Assembly (NCBI GenBank): GCA_001247695.2
Contig: LGRX02033459.1
Coordinates: 51,041 to 115,040 of the forward strand
Length of the DNA stretch: 64,000 bases
Source of the DNA: Cymbomonas tetramitiformis
Lineage: Eukaryota; Chlorophyta; Pyramimonadophyceae; Pyramimonadales; Pyramimonadaceae
Direction: 5' to 3'
Shown piece after piece: positions 8,869-19,318 of this stretch (the first letter of the stretch is position 1; every line of letters starts with the position of its first letter). Position numbers and translations under genes: made by a program. The notes below the pieces were generated by a model. That model saw only the letters and a list, made by a program, of their open reading frames with translations. It was not told where the DNA came from and did no database searches.

Positions 8869-9576
8869 ATGTTTGAAATTCATAATGCAAACTTTTTCGA
8901 TATTTTCCCTAAAATAAATGATAATTCCGTAGATTTATTTGTATTAGATTTACCTTATAACCAAACCGCTTGTAAATGGGATAAAGAAATAATTGATTTA
9001 AATTTATTGTGGAAACATTTGAAGCGTATAGATAAAGAAAAAACATGTTATATTTTTCTAACCACAACTAAATTTGGACATAAGATAATTGAAAGCAATA
9101 AAGCATGGTTTCGTTACGATCTAGTATATGAAAAGACCGTAGCATTAGGATTTTTTCATGCAAATCAAATGCCATTGCGAAGTCACGAAATGATTTATAT
9201 ATTTTATAAAAGACTACCTACATTTAACCCGCAAAAAACGCCCGGAAAACCATATTACAAATCGAGTGCAAATACTACTAATATATATACCAAACATTGC
9301 GCTCGATTACCGACCAAATGTGAAGACGGTTATCGATATCCAAAATCAGTTTTGAAATTTTCTAACGGAAATTATAAAAGTAGACATACATGTGCTAAAC
9401 CAATAGAGTTAATGGAATACTTAATTAAATCATATTCAAATGTAAATGATCTCGTTTGTGACCCTTTTATGGGTATAGGTTCGACCTTAATAGCGTGCCA
9501 AAACACTAATCGAAGGTTTGTTGGTGTAGAATTAGATAGTGAGTATTTCAACGTTGTAGAAGAATTGATGTTATAA
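8869..9576 (+). CDS. DNA methyltransferase, DPPY-type (N6-adenine/N4-cytosine), class beta order
   Basis: 235 aa. The catalytic motif is DLPY at residues 27-30; the SAM-binding motif (VCDPFMGIGST) is near the C-terminus at ~200-210. This order, DPPY before FxGxG, is class beta. Between them is a conserved region with NQMPLRSHEMIYIFYKRLP and KFSNGNYKS that all three copies in this window share (also 47761 and 61852). It probably methylates adenine or N4-cytosine in DNA; the target site cannot be read from sequence. Intact and the last gene at the right edge of PLE-A, transcribed outward as in PLE-E. Confidence 0.88.
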   Translation: MFEIHNANFFDIFPKINDNSVDLFVLDLPYNQTACKWDKEIIDLNLLWKHLKRIDKEKTCYIFLTTTKFGHKIIESNKAWFRYDLVYEKTVALGFFHANQMPLRSHEMIYIFYKRLPTFNPQKTPGKPYYKSSANTTNIYTKHCARLPTKCEDGYRYPKSVLKFSNGNYKSRHTCAKPIELMEYLIKSYSNVNDLVCDPFMGIGSTLIACQNTNRRFVGVELDSEYFNVVEELML

Positions 9577-9600
9577 TGGAAACATTATATGCTAATAGTC

Positions 9601-9745
9601 AAGAAAAGGTAATGGGAATGGGGTAATTGGCATTTTGAAAAACATTTTCTAAATAGCAAAATGTATTATACAAAAATACTTTTCTTTATTTGATATACTT
9701 TTTAAAACAACCCATTACCACGTACTCATTACCTTTTATTTAAAT
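9601..9745. mobile_element. MITE-like repeat, copy 1
   Basis: Begins AAGGTAATGGG and ends CCCATTACCACGTACTCATTACCTT, so its ends form an imperfect terminal inverted repeat built on GGTAATG. The interior is AT-rich and non-coding. Confidence 0.55.
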
Positions 9746-9842
9746 GAATAAATAAATCTAGGTTAATTTATATTAATCTCTCGCATTCTCTCTCATTCTC
9801 TCATATTCTCTCACATTTCTCATATTCTCTCACATTTAATAT

Positions 9843-9965
9843 AATAGCGTAATGGGCATTTTAAAAAAACATTTTCTAAATAGCAAAACATATCATACAA
9901 AAAACTTTTCTTTCTTTGATCTACTTTTTAAAACAACCCATTACCACGTACTCATTACTTTATAT
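9843..9965. mobile_element. MITE-like repeat, copy 2
   Basis: A direct, diverged copy of 9601-9745 (shared interior ACATTTTCTAAATAGCAAAA and right end ACCCATTACCACGTACTCAT), separated by a CTCTCATATT pyrimidine-rich simple repeat at about 9775-9840. The left end is shortened. An ORF of 79 aa across it (9852-10091) is not conserved elsewhere and I do not call it. Confidence 0.55.
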
Positions 9966-10099
9966 GCTATGGCAATAGGTGATTATATGGGTGCATATTT
10001 AAGGTGTTATGACGAAAAGGATAATATGATAGGTGACTTTAATTATCACAAGAAGATAATAAAAAGATGGATGGGAGACTTCCATGTGTAGTCATCATG

Positions 10100-10960
10100 G
10101 GAAATATTCGATAATTTTCGTTGACTTTTGGATAATATTCGATGCCTACTCGATAATATTCGATGACTACTCGATGATATTCCAAGAATTCTCGATGATA
10201 TTAGATGACTACCCGATAATATTAGATGACTACCCCCTAACATTCGATGCCTACCCGATAATATTCGATGACTTCTCAATAATATTCGATGACTACCCCA
10301 TAAAATTCGATGACTACCCGATAATATTTGATGCCTACCCGATAATATTCGATGACTACTCGATAATATTCGATGACTACTCGATAGTATTCGATGCATA
10401 ATCGATAGTATTAGATGACTACTCGATAATATTCGATGACTTCCCGAAGGTAATTGATAGTATTCGATGATATTCGGTGACCACCCGATAATAATCTGTG
10501 ACTGCTCGATTATATTCGATGACTGCTCGATAACATTCGATGACTGCTCGATAATATTCGATGACTACTCGATAATGTTCGATGACTACTCGATAATATT
10601 CGATGACTACTCGATGATGTTCGATGACTTTTCGATTGTATTCGATGTCTGCTCGATAACATTCGATGACTGCTCGATAATATTCTATGACTACTCGATA
10701 ATATTCCATGACCACTCGATATTATTCGATGACTACTCGATAATATTCGATGACCACTGATATTTCGATACATCGATAATATTCGATGATACTCGATAAT
10801 ATTCGATGACTACTTGATAATATTCGATGACTACTCGATAATATTCGATGACTACTCGATAATATTCGATGACTACTCGATAATATTTGATGACTGCTCG
10901 ATAATATCTGCTGACTACTCGATAATATTTGATGTCCACTCGACAATATTTATTTGTTCC
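10100..10960. repeat. 21-bp satellite, 'forward' orientation, right of PLE-A
   Basis: About 40 copies of the TCGATAATATTCGATGACTAC unit, in inverted orientation relative to the array at 3650-4175. Some units are TGCC/TACCC variants clustered at 10140-10340, suggesting local amplification of subtypes. Confidence 0.95.
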
Positions 10961-11004
10961 GGCGTCGGTTCGTTTGAAGGAAGAGCGAGTGTTAGCTAAG
11001 GTGA

Positions 11005-11150
11005 TACCTGCTTGCTCGCTAAACCGGTGCTAAAGCGGACCTGTATCGGTTACATTGACATTGACCACCAATCGAATTGCGCAAATTCAAAATGAAACAC
11101 CCGTAGCACCGCTTTAGGTCCGGTTTAGAGAGCACCCTCGCTAGCACCAC
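11005..11150. repeat. Imperfect inverted repeat (MITE-like hairpin)
   Basis: GCTCGCTAAACCGGTGCTAAAGCGGACC at the left is mirrored by ACCGCTTTAGGTCCGGTTTAGAGAGC at the right, flanking ~70 bp. GC-balanced, so probably host-derived. It abuts the left TIR of PLE-B. Confidence 0.5.
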
Positions 11151-11157
11151 ATCGAGC

Positions 11158-12336
11158 ATCGAGTCGCCTACTGTCCCATTTTACGCCTGCATCGAGTCGC
11201 CTACTGTCCCATTTTACGCCTGCCGAGACGACTGTCGAAACGCAAAGAACTAAAAATTTTGCTACCTTTTTCCCTGGGAACTCTAGTATGACAGTATGAC
11301 ATGTATGACATCATATGACACCCCCAAGCACCGCACATGTATTATACGTAAAATTTTGCGAGGAATCTCACTGTGAAGTCAAAAAATTGAAAAATTTTAT
11401 TTTTCATGTCTGTTTTTAGCCCTGAATATTAGGAAATAGCCTATTTTATCGAAAAATGTCCATAAAAGTCGCAAAAATTTATTTTTCAAAAAAAATTCTT
11501 TCCAAAACTCTTTTTTATATCGAATATGAATTGCCATAAAAATTTTATGCAAAAAAATTATATTCTAAAATTTTGGTAATTAATTTTGCCTTTTTTCGCT
11601 CTACGCTTAAAAATAATTCCAAAAAAATAATTTTATAATAATTTTTGAAATAGTTTATCTTACACAGAATTTCGCGCTGAAAAAGACTATGTTGGCAGAA
11701 TTTTTTAGAATTGTGCAAAACTTTTTTAATTAATTGTTTTTCATTTATTGCAAAGTATTTGGGATAATAAATTCATTAAAGTTCCTTCTAAAGCCACTTG
11801 GATGTGTACTCTTTTTATGTAAATCAATGAATAAGAAATCATGTGCTGATTGAATTGCTTTATCATAAACTTGAAAAAATGTATCTTGATTAATCTCACC
11901 GCTACATTCCTCCGCAATTTTCTCTAGCTCTTTTATATTTTTATTTTTAAAAACTAATAAATGAGTTAAATTTCCTCGAATACTTTTATTTAATCCCATT
12001 TGATTTGACGTGTAATTTTGTGTAGCAAATAATAATGAGACGCCCAAAGCCCCATTTTTAAGTTTCCCTTTATGACGGTGAGTAGTTACAAGTTGATTCA
12101 ATTTAGCTCTTGGCAACATAATGTCGTTTCCTTGTACGTCGTCGAATAAAACCACAATCACCGGCTTTTTACCATTATACTTATGTTCGGGTGGATTATA
12201 CATTGTGTCCTCAAATTCAATCAATAATTCATTTGGAATATCATGAATTGATTTTGTTTTATCTTTTAACATTTTATTTAATTTTTTCCATCTCTTTAAC
12301 TTTTCATGATATTCTTCGTATTCTTGAGCTTCGGTG
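11158..12336. repeat. PLE-B left terminal inverted repeat
   Basis: Inverted copy of 20111-21313 at high identity. The outermost ~33 bp (ATCGAGTCGCCTACTG...CGCCTG) is present twice in tandem at 11158-11222. It includes ~500 bp of AT-rich non-coding DNA with a GAGGAATCTCACTGTGAAGTC block, followed by the 3' part of the ATPase gene. The inner edge is at the CACCGAAGCT point of the ATPase gene. Confidence 0.88.
11745..12336 (-). pseudogene. Packaging ATPase 3' fragment inside the left TIR
   Basis: An inverted copy of the last ~195 codons of the ATPase at 19802-20702, including the Walker B-like strand (VIVVLFDDVQG), the THRHKGKLKNG segment and the conserved C-terminus ending FNEFIIPNTLQ. Walker A is absent because homology stops at the TIR inner edge. 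Compared with the right copy there are substitutions such as LLDD to LFDD, so the two TIR copies have diverged slightly. It cannot make an active ATPase. Confidence 0.9.
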
Positions 12337-12472
12337 AGTAAGTTGACTTTTCTTCATTATTATATTGATTTTTCAAAAGATCACAAAATTTCAAATATTC
12401 TTCGTTTGTTAGCTTGGTTTTCACATCATCGACCATGTTTTGAATACCATGAAGATTAGAAGTAGAAGCCAT
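12296..12472 (-). CDS. Small ORF running into the left TIR
   Basis: 58 aa starting MASTSNLHGIQNMVDDVKTK, whose first ~45 codons are unique and whose end crosses the TIR edge into ATPase sequence in a different frame. Codon use is like the other PLE genes. It may be the N-terminus of a gene truncated when the TIR was extended over it. No recognisable domain. Confidence 0.4.
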   Translation of the reverse strand: MASTSNLHGIQNMVDDVKTKLTNEEYLKFCDLLKNQYNNEEKSTYSPKLKNTKNIMKS

Positions 12473-12560
12473 TGTGAGTATATACCGAAGGGAGTCGGTG
12501 TCTTAAAGTTAAAAACATAAACTAACTTAAAAAATAAATATTATAACTTAATTTAATAAA

Positions 12561-13177
12561 ATGATTTCGGTAGTTAAATATAATAATTTTGATATTGAAA
12601 AATTGAGTATTGAAAATGTTGATTTTACAAAAATAAAAAGTAAATCTAAACCATATAAGTTTATAAGTATTCAATATGATCAAAAGCCGTTATACTTAGA
12701 AACACCAAAAATGCATTGTCCATTTGGAGTAACAACTTTGAAGGGAGTGACCGGTATAATATTTCGTTTAATTTAGTTGAAGATATGGAAAATATTATAT
12801 TAGCTATAGAGGATAAAATTGTCAATCATATTTATGAAAATCAAATAAGATATTTTTCCAAAGATACTTTCAAACTTTCAAACTTGAAAGAACTTTTTAA
12901 TAGTTCGATTAAAATAAATCAAAATCAAAATTATTCAAATTTATTTAAATGTCAATTAGACAATGGGGACTCAAATTTATATAATAAAACATCTGGAGAA
13001 GAAATAGAAATTACAAAAGAGAACACAATGAATACAAAAATACAATCTATTATTAGAATTCCTGGATTTTATATAATGAATAAAATGTATGGTATTTCAT
13101 ATAAAATTGATCAAATGCTTTTAGATAAAAATAATATTACAAATGAAAAAATATTTTTATTCACTGATGATATATAA
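12561..13177 (+). pseudogene. Conserved viral-type protein (possible ssDNA-binding), 1-nt frameshift
   Basis: The same gene as 23250-23867 (205 aa, intact there). This copy lacks one T at about 12730 (GGAGTAACAACT versus GGAGTTAACAACT), so the frame breaks after ~57 codons and resumes in another frame. The N-terminal part contains IQYDQKPLYLETPKMHCPFG, a pattern of the type (Q/E)TP-x-M-x-x-PFG that I associate with conserved hypothetical proteins of giant viruses, tentatively DNA-binding. Function is not established here. A CTTAAAG-containing stretch lies ~60 nt upstream of the start. Confidence 0.75.
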
Positions 13178-13188
13178 TAAAGAAGTAA

Positions 13189-14148
13189 ATGAGTAAATTA
13201 ATAACCGAGAAACAAATACAAGATTTCTATTTAGACCCGGAAATAGGCTTATCAAATATAAGTTCATTCACATCAAAATTAAAAGCAAAAGGTTATAAAG
13301 TTACACAGAAACAAGTAAAAGAGGCGGTCGAAAAGACTGAAGTTAATGAAACTTTTTCTCAAAAAAAGAAAATAAATAAAAAAAAATTATTTCCAATTTA
13401 TGGTAAAGATCCAAACAAAACTTATATTCAGGCAGATTTGGCTTTTATCCCAAAATTGAAAAAACAAAATAGTGGTTTTGCTGTGATATTAACGGGAATT
13501 AATATAAATACGAGAAAAGGATATGCTTATGGGTTAAAATCAAAAACTATAAAAGATAAAAATAATAAAAATGTAGAATCTGCGGAAGGTGTCATTCCCG
13601 CAATGAGAAAATTAATAAAGGATTCCAAAATGAATGTATTAACAACGGACAACGGTAGTGAATTTATAAATAAAGCTATAAAAAAACTTTTGGAAGATAA
13701 CAATATTGAACATTATTTGAACGAACCCGAAGACCATAGTACAATGGGTATGATTGAGAGATTTAATAGAACATTAAAATATAAATTAGAACTTTATTTT
13801 AAAAGTAAAGATACCGTCAATTGGATTAGTAAATTAGATACTATTGTCAAAAATTATAATGAAACAAAAAATGTAGGAAATATAGATAAGTCTGCACCAA
13901 ATGATATGAATGAAGATAGAGTATTAAGAAATATTTTATTAAAAAGAAATATATTGACAAAACTACTTTCCAAAATTGATATTAAACCTGGAGACAAAGT
14001 TAGAATTAAAATTAAAACCAAAACTTTTGATAAAGAAACTCAACGATGGTCAACTAGAATTTATAAAGTTAAAAAAATGGAAGGCTTGTCTTATGTAATA
14101 GAAGACAACAACGAAACTTTAGCTAGAAAATTAAACCAAGAGAATTGA
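13189..14148 (+). pseudogene. Retroviral-type (rve) integrase, C-terminus frameshifted
   Basis: 319 aa. Catalytic triad of the DDE family is intact: Asp in YIQADLAF (~83), Asp in LTTDNGSEF (~154) and Glu in GMIERFNR (~190), i.e. D-x(35)-E. The C-terminal SH3/chromo-like region begins KPGDKVRIKIK. A missing nucleotide after ARK shifts the frame and ends the protein prematurely, ~65 residues before the end of the intact copy at 23879-25036. It directly follows the preceding gene by 11 nt. Polinton integrases insert the element into host DNA; this copy might retain the catalytic core but has lost its basic tail. Confidence 0.9.
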
Positions 14149-14706
14149 GAACTTTATTTTAAAAGTAAAGATACCGTCAATTGGATTAATCAATTAGATA
14201 CTATTGTAAATAATTATAATGAAACGCAAAATGTAGCAAATATAGATAAAGCTGCGCCGAATGATATGAATGAAGATAGAATACTTAGAAATATTTTATT
14301 AAAAAGAAATATATTAACAAAACTACTTTCTAAAATTGATATTAAACCTGGAGACAAAGTTAGAATTAAGATTAAAACTAAAACTTTTGATAAAGAAACT
14401 CAACGTTGGAGTACCAAAATTTATAAAGTTAAAAGAATGAAAGGTTTGTCTTATGTAATAGAAGACGGTAACGAAACTTTAGCTAGAAAATACAAACCAA
14501 GAGAATTGCTTGAAGTAAAAGGTAATGTTTCAAATAAAAATGAAAATAAAGATGAGCCTACCGTGAAAGAATTAATAGTTAAACAAAATAAAAAAGAAAG
14601 AACTTTGAAAAAAGAAGGAGTTTCATCTTCTAATAGAATTTCTAAACGTACTCGTAGTCAAAATAAAAATACTAATAATAATGAAGAAGAAATTGATTTA
14701 AGATAG
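14149..14706 (+). pseudogene. Partial tandem duplicate of the integrase 3' half
   Basis: Begins at AGAACTTTATTTTAAAAG, equivalent to a point ~200 codons into the integrase, and repeats the gene to its natural end (IDLR, stop). It is not identical to the adjacent copy: differences such as NQLDTIVNNYNETQNVAN show that it came from a diverged element. An ORF of 146 aa can start at 14266. No DDE residues are present. It most likely arose by recombination between two element copies. Confidence 0.88.
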
Positions 14707-17700
14707 ATAATATCCATCAGGTCTTAATCTGTATGTACCGTGTTCCAAATTACCTTTTAAATTTTCAGTCCAACCTTTAGCATATACCTTAGTTTCAACT
14801 CTTGCCTCTAACCCTTGTGGACATAATACTTCTTGCTTGCCATTTCTTTTGCGTTTTCTAATTACATTATATGTCAACTCTGCATGTCTATCATCAATTT
14901 TATCAGTCAAATTCTTAACCATACGTACCATTGATTCATGATTAATAATTTTACTGTTTTGGTGGGACAAATAAAAACCTTTACTTTTGGTAAGAGGCTC
15001 AGCATTTGAGAATTTTAATGTGTATGATTTTGGTCCGGTTGCAGCATATTCTAAACATTCTTTACCTTCTAACTCGTCCGTTAATTCACCCAAAAAGTCA
15101 CCTAAATCATTTTTATATACATGGTCATTAAATCCTTCTTTTTCAATATATATACAAGAGTCGGTATCAGTATATAACACATTGTCAAACCCCACCTTTT
15201 CACACAAATCATACAACTTTAATCTTGCATACGCGGTTGTAAATACCCCTATGATTTCACTTGTCGAGCACTTGTCCGGACCTTCAAAATATTCATCTTT
15301 GAATCGATAATTCACAATACATTTTTCATTTCCTTCTATACCGGCAAATTCGTAATTCATTTCATATTCTTCGTCGAAAACCATTGCATAAAACTCACTT
15401 GGTTCACTTATAATTTTAGTTTTCATTTTGTTCAATTGTTGTACCCATTTGCCCCAGAGCGCACACAAGTAAAGCTTTGCCACCGCTCGCTTTCCTGGAT
15501 TTTTCTTGATTTGAGATTTGTCCAAATAAATACCTTCTCTTTCAAAATATTGTTTTATATATTTGTCTTTATCCATTTCAGTTTTAACCCATTCAGGGTA
15601 TCCGCTCGCTTCTTGTTTGATTTTCAAAAAATTATTAACATAAGGTGCAAACAATTTAGTAGAACGTTATTTCCAGTGTCTAATTTCATATATTTCCAAT
15701 AATTCATATCCCATATCAATTGCTTTATCAACTTCAATGGTACTCCAAGTTCCTATTTGTTCATGTAAAGTGAATTTTAATTTACCATTGTCTCTACATG
15801 GTAACACCGGAAATTGTAAATTTTTGGGAGGTTTTACTTTACAATATATAACACCGAAAAACTTTTCAGTTTCATTTTTATACCTCGATAAATATTTTTT
15901 AACCGAAACATTTTTAAATTGTTCATCAAACCCTATTGGATACTCACAATATTTCATTACCCACGGATACAAACTTGTAAAATCTAAATATCTCAATGTT
16001 TCACCGAATTTCTTTTTCCAATATAATTGCTCAGTATTTGTTCTACCACCATAAAATGCATCTCGAATAATAAGATCAGGTTTATATGTTTTCATAAATT
16101 CAATGACTGATTTTTCATTTATTTTATCACTTTCCCAATCACATTGCCAAATATCTTTTACAACACAACCCATATTTTCCAATTTTTCTTTTTTCTCCTC
16201 AGTTTTTCTATATAAATCACCAAAAGTTATATTAAAGTCTCTTGATACATTTGCTTTATGGTTGGGGTTGTAAATTGCAGGTTTACCATGAAACCGGTCC
16301 CCATTAAATTCAAATATTTCATTGGTTTCCTCACAATAGCCGTCCGCTATAAAGTTTGTTTTTGGAATTTTATATTCTCTAATTATTTTGATACCTCTTG
16401 AATGTTCTAAATAATTGATCCATTCAGCACAAACTTTACTTTGCTTTTTAATTCTATAGTATGCAATAGTATTTTTTTGCATAATATCTTTTCGATGAAT
16501 ATGTTGGGCTGTGGATGCAATTGTCATGAAATTGAAGGGGTCGGTTTCACATGCATCTAATAAAACACTACGATATTCCAAACATGATTTTCGAAGTATC
16601 AAAACATCGTTTGAACAATACTTTCGTAATTCATTTTTATTGTTCCAAACAAAATTTTTGTCATCACATTTTTCATTATACCAAATATCGAATTTTTCTT
16701 TATCTTCACATTTCATATTTTCCGGACAAAAATGGTGTCTATTAGGTATTTTCCCGGTATAATTCCAATTTTCTTTTTTATTGAATAAATGAGGATAGTA
16801 TCCTTTTTGTACCTCATTTTCCAACCCCCAAGTTTTTGGTAACTTTGCAAGACCACAACTAAAATGATTTATCGAGTCAATCAGTGTGACTCCTAAATAG
16901 GTCAACTTCATTATTTTATTTCCAACTCTAATAATTTCTGGCATTTTTTTGTCATTGTCGAATTTATGCATTACTAATATTGCCTCAAAAATAAGCAAAA
17001 AATCGTACGCTTTGCCATTGTGAGCAATAAAGGTGTATCCTTTATGTTTTGCACTAAATAGAAATTCCAAAAATGAATGCATGTCATGATGTTCAAATCC
17101 TTCGACCAAATTGTCATGACTCTTTGGTTTTTTTGTGTCATCTAAATATTGAGTAATTGCTAAATTCATATGATGTTTATAATGAAACTCTCTAGTCTTT
17201 TCATTTAAATATTTTGTCTCTTGTGTACATTCGAAATCGAAAAAGGCAAGTTTTTCAATTGGGTCCTTTTTATTTACTTGTTGAATATAACATTGATGAT
17301 GATTTAAGTCGCAACAATCTTCACAATTCTTACATGTTGAATGACCACATATATGTTTAATTTTAGTTTCATAATGTGTATGACATTCTTTGCAATAATG
17401 CACTTTATCACATGTAGATTTTAGATGACGGTCATAACAATCCTTATTAAAAAAGTGGCGGTCACATTTTTTACAATATATTCTATGCACTAATTTTTTG
17501 TCATATTGATTTTTCTTATCTTTAAAAATACATTTAGTACTAAAACACCGTGGACATGATTTTGAACGAATATCTAAAAATGCAACGATGTTGGTAATTG
17601 GTTCATAATGTTCTTGTTCAGCGTCATAACATATAAAGTATACATTTTTGTCATCATCAAATATTTGGTTGTCACCACTAGGATAAATTTTACGTTGTCC

Positions 17701-18498
17701 AACAACACTATGCTCTTGATAAACAACAATATGTGCATTTAATGCTTTCTCATATATTGGAATGTCTCTCAAAACATCAATTTGCTTATGAGGGTCGATA
17801 CCGACTAATTTTCTAATTTCATTTCCTAATTTTGTCCGTGTTTGTGGTCTTTTAACGTGAATCAACGTTTTCCAAAATGTTTTGTTGGTTTCTTTACAAT
17901 GTAAATGTTGCAAAATAGCTAGAGAAATATCAAGACATTGATTATTATTGTTGTTCAATGTAATACAACTTTTCTTTTTGAATCGTTCTTCTTTATTTCT
18001 CGATTGTGGATTCGCCGAACCACCTTTAATAGCTTTAACGGTGTGGACAAAGAGAGTAATACTTTTAATAAATCCATGTTCTTTTAATTTTTCACTTTGA
18101 GCTATTTTTTCGATAGCTTTTTGTAAAATTTCAGGATGATAACCTAAATAAATGTCATCATTTTTTATTACATAATTATCTTCAAATTGTAACTCAAATG
18201 ATATCAATTGTTTGTCATCACTTGATGCTTCGGGAACAAATCTACGTAAACCTTTTATTTCAAAAAGATTAAAATCTATTGGACCGTAGATATCTTTTCT
18301 AGTTTTAAATTTATCGATATACTCGGTGCGTTTGGTTTTTTTAATTTCTTTGATATTTTTAATATCAGTTTTTACATTATTTACAAATTTGTTAACCTTT
18401 TCATTTTTCTTTTTATTTATATTTTTTCGTGAAATTTCACGGTATTTTTTGAAAGTTTTAGATTTTCCATTGTATTTGTCTTTAATTTTTGTTTTCAA
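14698..18498 (-). pseudogene. Protein-primed family B DNA polymerase, nonsense codon
   Basis: About 1,266 codons. Visible parts: a Cys/His-rich region (SCPRCFSTKC ... CKNCEDCC) typical of Polinton polymerases, 3'-5' exonuclease motifs FFDFECTQE (Exo I), FIAHNGKAYDFLL (Exo II) and YCSNDVLILRK (Exo III), polymerase motif A DFTSLYPWVM and motif C YTDTDS. Motif B, usually KxxxNSxWG-like, reads KLYLCALWGK (Asn-Ser replaced by Cys-Ala). An in-frame TAA at about 15667, where the PLE-C copy has GAG, cuts off the last ~320 codons, which carry motifs B and C. So it is inactivated twice. It overlaps the integrase duplicate end-to-end by 9 nt. Confidence 0.92.
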
Positions 18499-18686
18499 CG
18501 ATTTTCATAATCATTTTTTGTAATAATTTCTTTAGATTTTTTCCTTCCATTTATTATTTTAAAACTTTCTAGAATATCTTGTAAATCAGCAAAATCTTTT
18601 CTAGTTTTTGCATCCTTCATTTCAATTTTGAAAGCTTTCCATTGACTAGGTGTAAGTTTAATATTTGAGGTGTTAAGTTTGGACAT
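18495..18686 (-). CDS. Small ORF overlapping the PolB start
   Basis: 63 aa, MSKLNTSNIKLTPSQWKAFK..., ending in an ATGA-type overlap with the PolB start. It contains TPSQWKAF, comparable with the LTKEQW segment near the PLE-E PolB N-terminus, so it may be the original N-terminal part of the polymerase separated by a frameshift rather than an independent gene. A CTTAAAGA-like motif lies ~30-45 nt upstream (18715-18735), as for other PolB genes, which supports transcription of the polymerase starting here. Confidence 0.5.
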   Translation of the reverse strand: MSKLNTSNIKLTPSQWKAFKIEMKDAKTRKDFADLQDILESFKIINGRKKSKEIITKNDYENR

Positions 18687-18714
18687 GGGAGAGGCTTTTA
18701 TAATATATATAGAA

Positions 18715-18735
18715 GATTATTTCTTTAAGTTAAAC
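18715..18735 (-). promoter_or_regulatory. CTTAAAGA promoter-like motif upstream of PolB/63-aa ORF
   Basis: Reverse complement reads GTTTAACTTAAAGAAATAATC. See the shared-motif finding. Confidence 0.4.
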
Positions 18736-18760
18736 TCGGTTAGTACATTGGACTAAAAAA

Positions 18761-19015
18761 TCACAATAATTTTGAGTATTGTGTTAGTAATTCATACTGT
18801 TTTGGTATGTCGAATGATGATTTCTTTAGAGCTTGAATCATATCATCAATAGTGATATTGTATAATTTGACGGAATTTGCTTTAATGGGCAAACCTCTTT
18901 TAATTCGTAAATTTAATATACGTTGTTTTAAAACTTTATCTTTGTTAATCTTGTAATGTTTAGCCACATCTAAATTGTTTTTTTCTGCTGATTTTTTTGT
19001 AATAAGTATTTCCAA
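18761..19015 (-). CDS. Hypothetical 84-aa basic protein
   Basis: MEILITKKSAEKNNLDVAKH..., Lys/Ile/Leu-rich, with a pattern compatible with a small helical DNA-binding protein (DVAKHYKINKDKVLKQRI resembles a helix-turn-helix) but no secure match. It has no homologue in the other elements in this window. It lies between PolB and the TM-protein gene. Confidence 0.5.
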   Translation of the reverse strand: MEILITKKSAEKNNLDVAKHYKINKDKVLKQRILNLRIKRGLPIKANSVKLYNITIDDMIQALKKSSFDIPKQYELLTQYSKLL

Positions 19016-19096
19016 AATTTGAAATAACCTTCTCCATATGTATAGGATATAATATAATAACCAAAAATATTTTTAAATTGTTTATGTTATATAAAA

Positions 19097-19270
19097 ATGG
19101 ACATTTTAAATAATTCATGTGATTTTCAAGCATTTGTTTCAGGAATTATTCTTATTATAGGGGCTGTTTTTACGGGAATTAGATACTCAAGATGTGAAAC
19201 TATAGATTCACCGTGTATACATTGTAAGAGGAAAATACTAGAACAAGAAGAAAATACTGAAAATGCTTAG
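19097..19270 (+). CDS. Small one-TM protein with CxxC tail
   Basis: 57 aa, shorter than most gene-calling cut-offs. Starts MDILNNSCDFQAF; residues ~13-29 (SGIILIIGAVFTGI) form a membrane helix, followed by RYSRC and a CIHC pair, then a charged tail. It has the same plan and the same neighbour (the basic/acidic protein gene) as 58866-59054 and 5726-5914, so it is an orthologue. Likely a small membrane protein of the element; role unknown. Confidence 0.72.
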   Translation: MDILNNSCDFQAFVSGIILIIGAVFTGIRYSRCETIDSPCIHCKRKILEQEENTENA

Positions 19271-19318
19271 AAATTTTCTTTTCTTTTTATATCTATTATA
19301 TTCTAATCAAAATAAATA

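Larger units (their letters stand above)
4178..9576. mobile_element. Polinton-like element A (PLE-A), rearranged and internally deleted
   Basis: The block holds an N-terminal PolB fragment, then homologues of PLE-E genes in a scrambled order: a PolB start, the basic/acidic protein and the SET protein in PLE-E orientation, then the TM protein, a chimeric ORF and the Lys-rich protein in inverted orientation. A lipase, an acidic protein and a DNA methyltransferase follow. Integrase, most of PolB and the ATPase are absent, so it cannot be autonomous. It is flanked by inverted copies of the 21-bp satellite (3650-4175 reverse, 10100-10960 forward). No conventional TIR was seen. Confidence 0.75.

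Noticed and set aside
9852..10091. 79-aa ORF at the right edge of PLE-A
   Set aside because: The first half is MITE-like repeat and the end runs to the satellite; not conserved in the other elements.
10100..10960. CRISPR array
   Set aside because: Short direct repeats are contiguous with no unique spacers, no leader and no cas genes; the context is eukaryotic satellite DNA.
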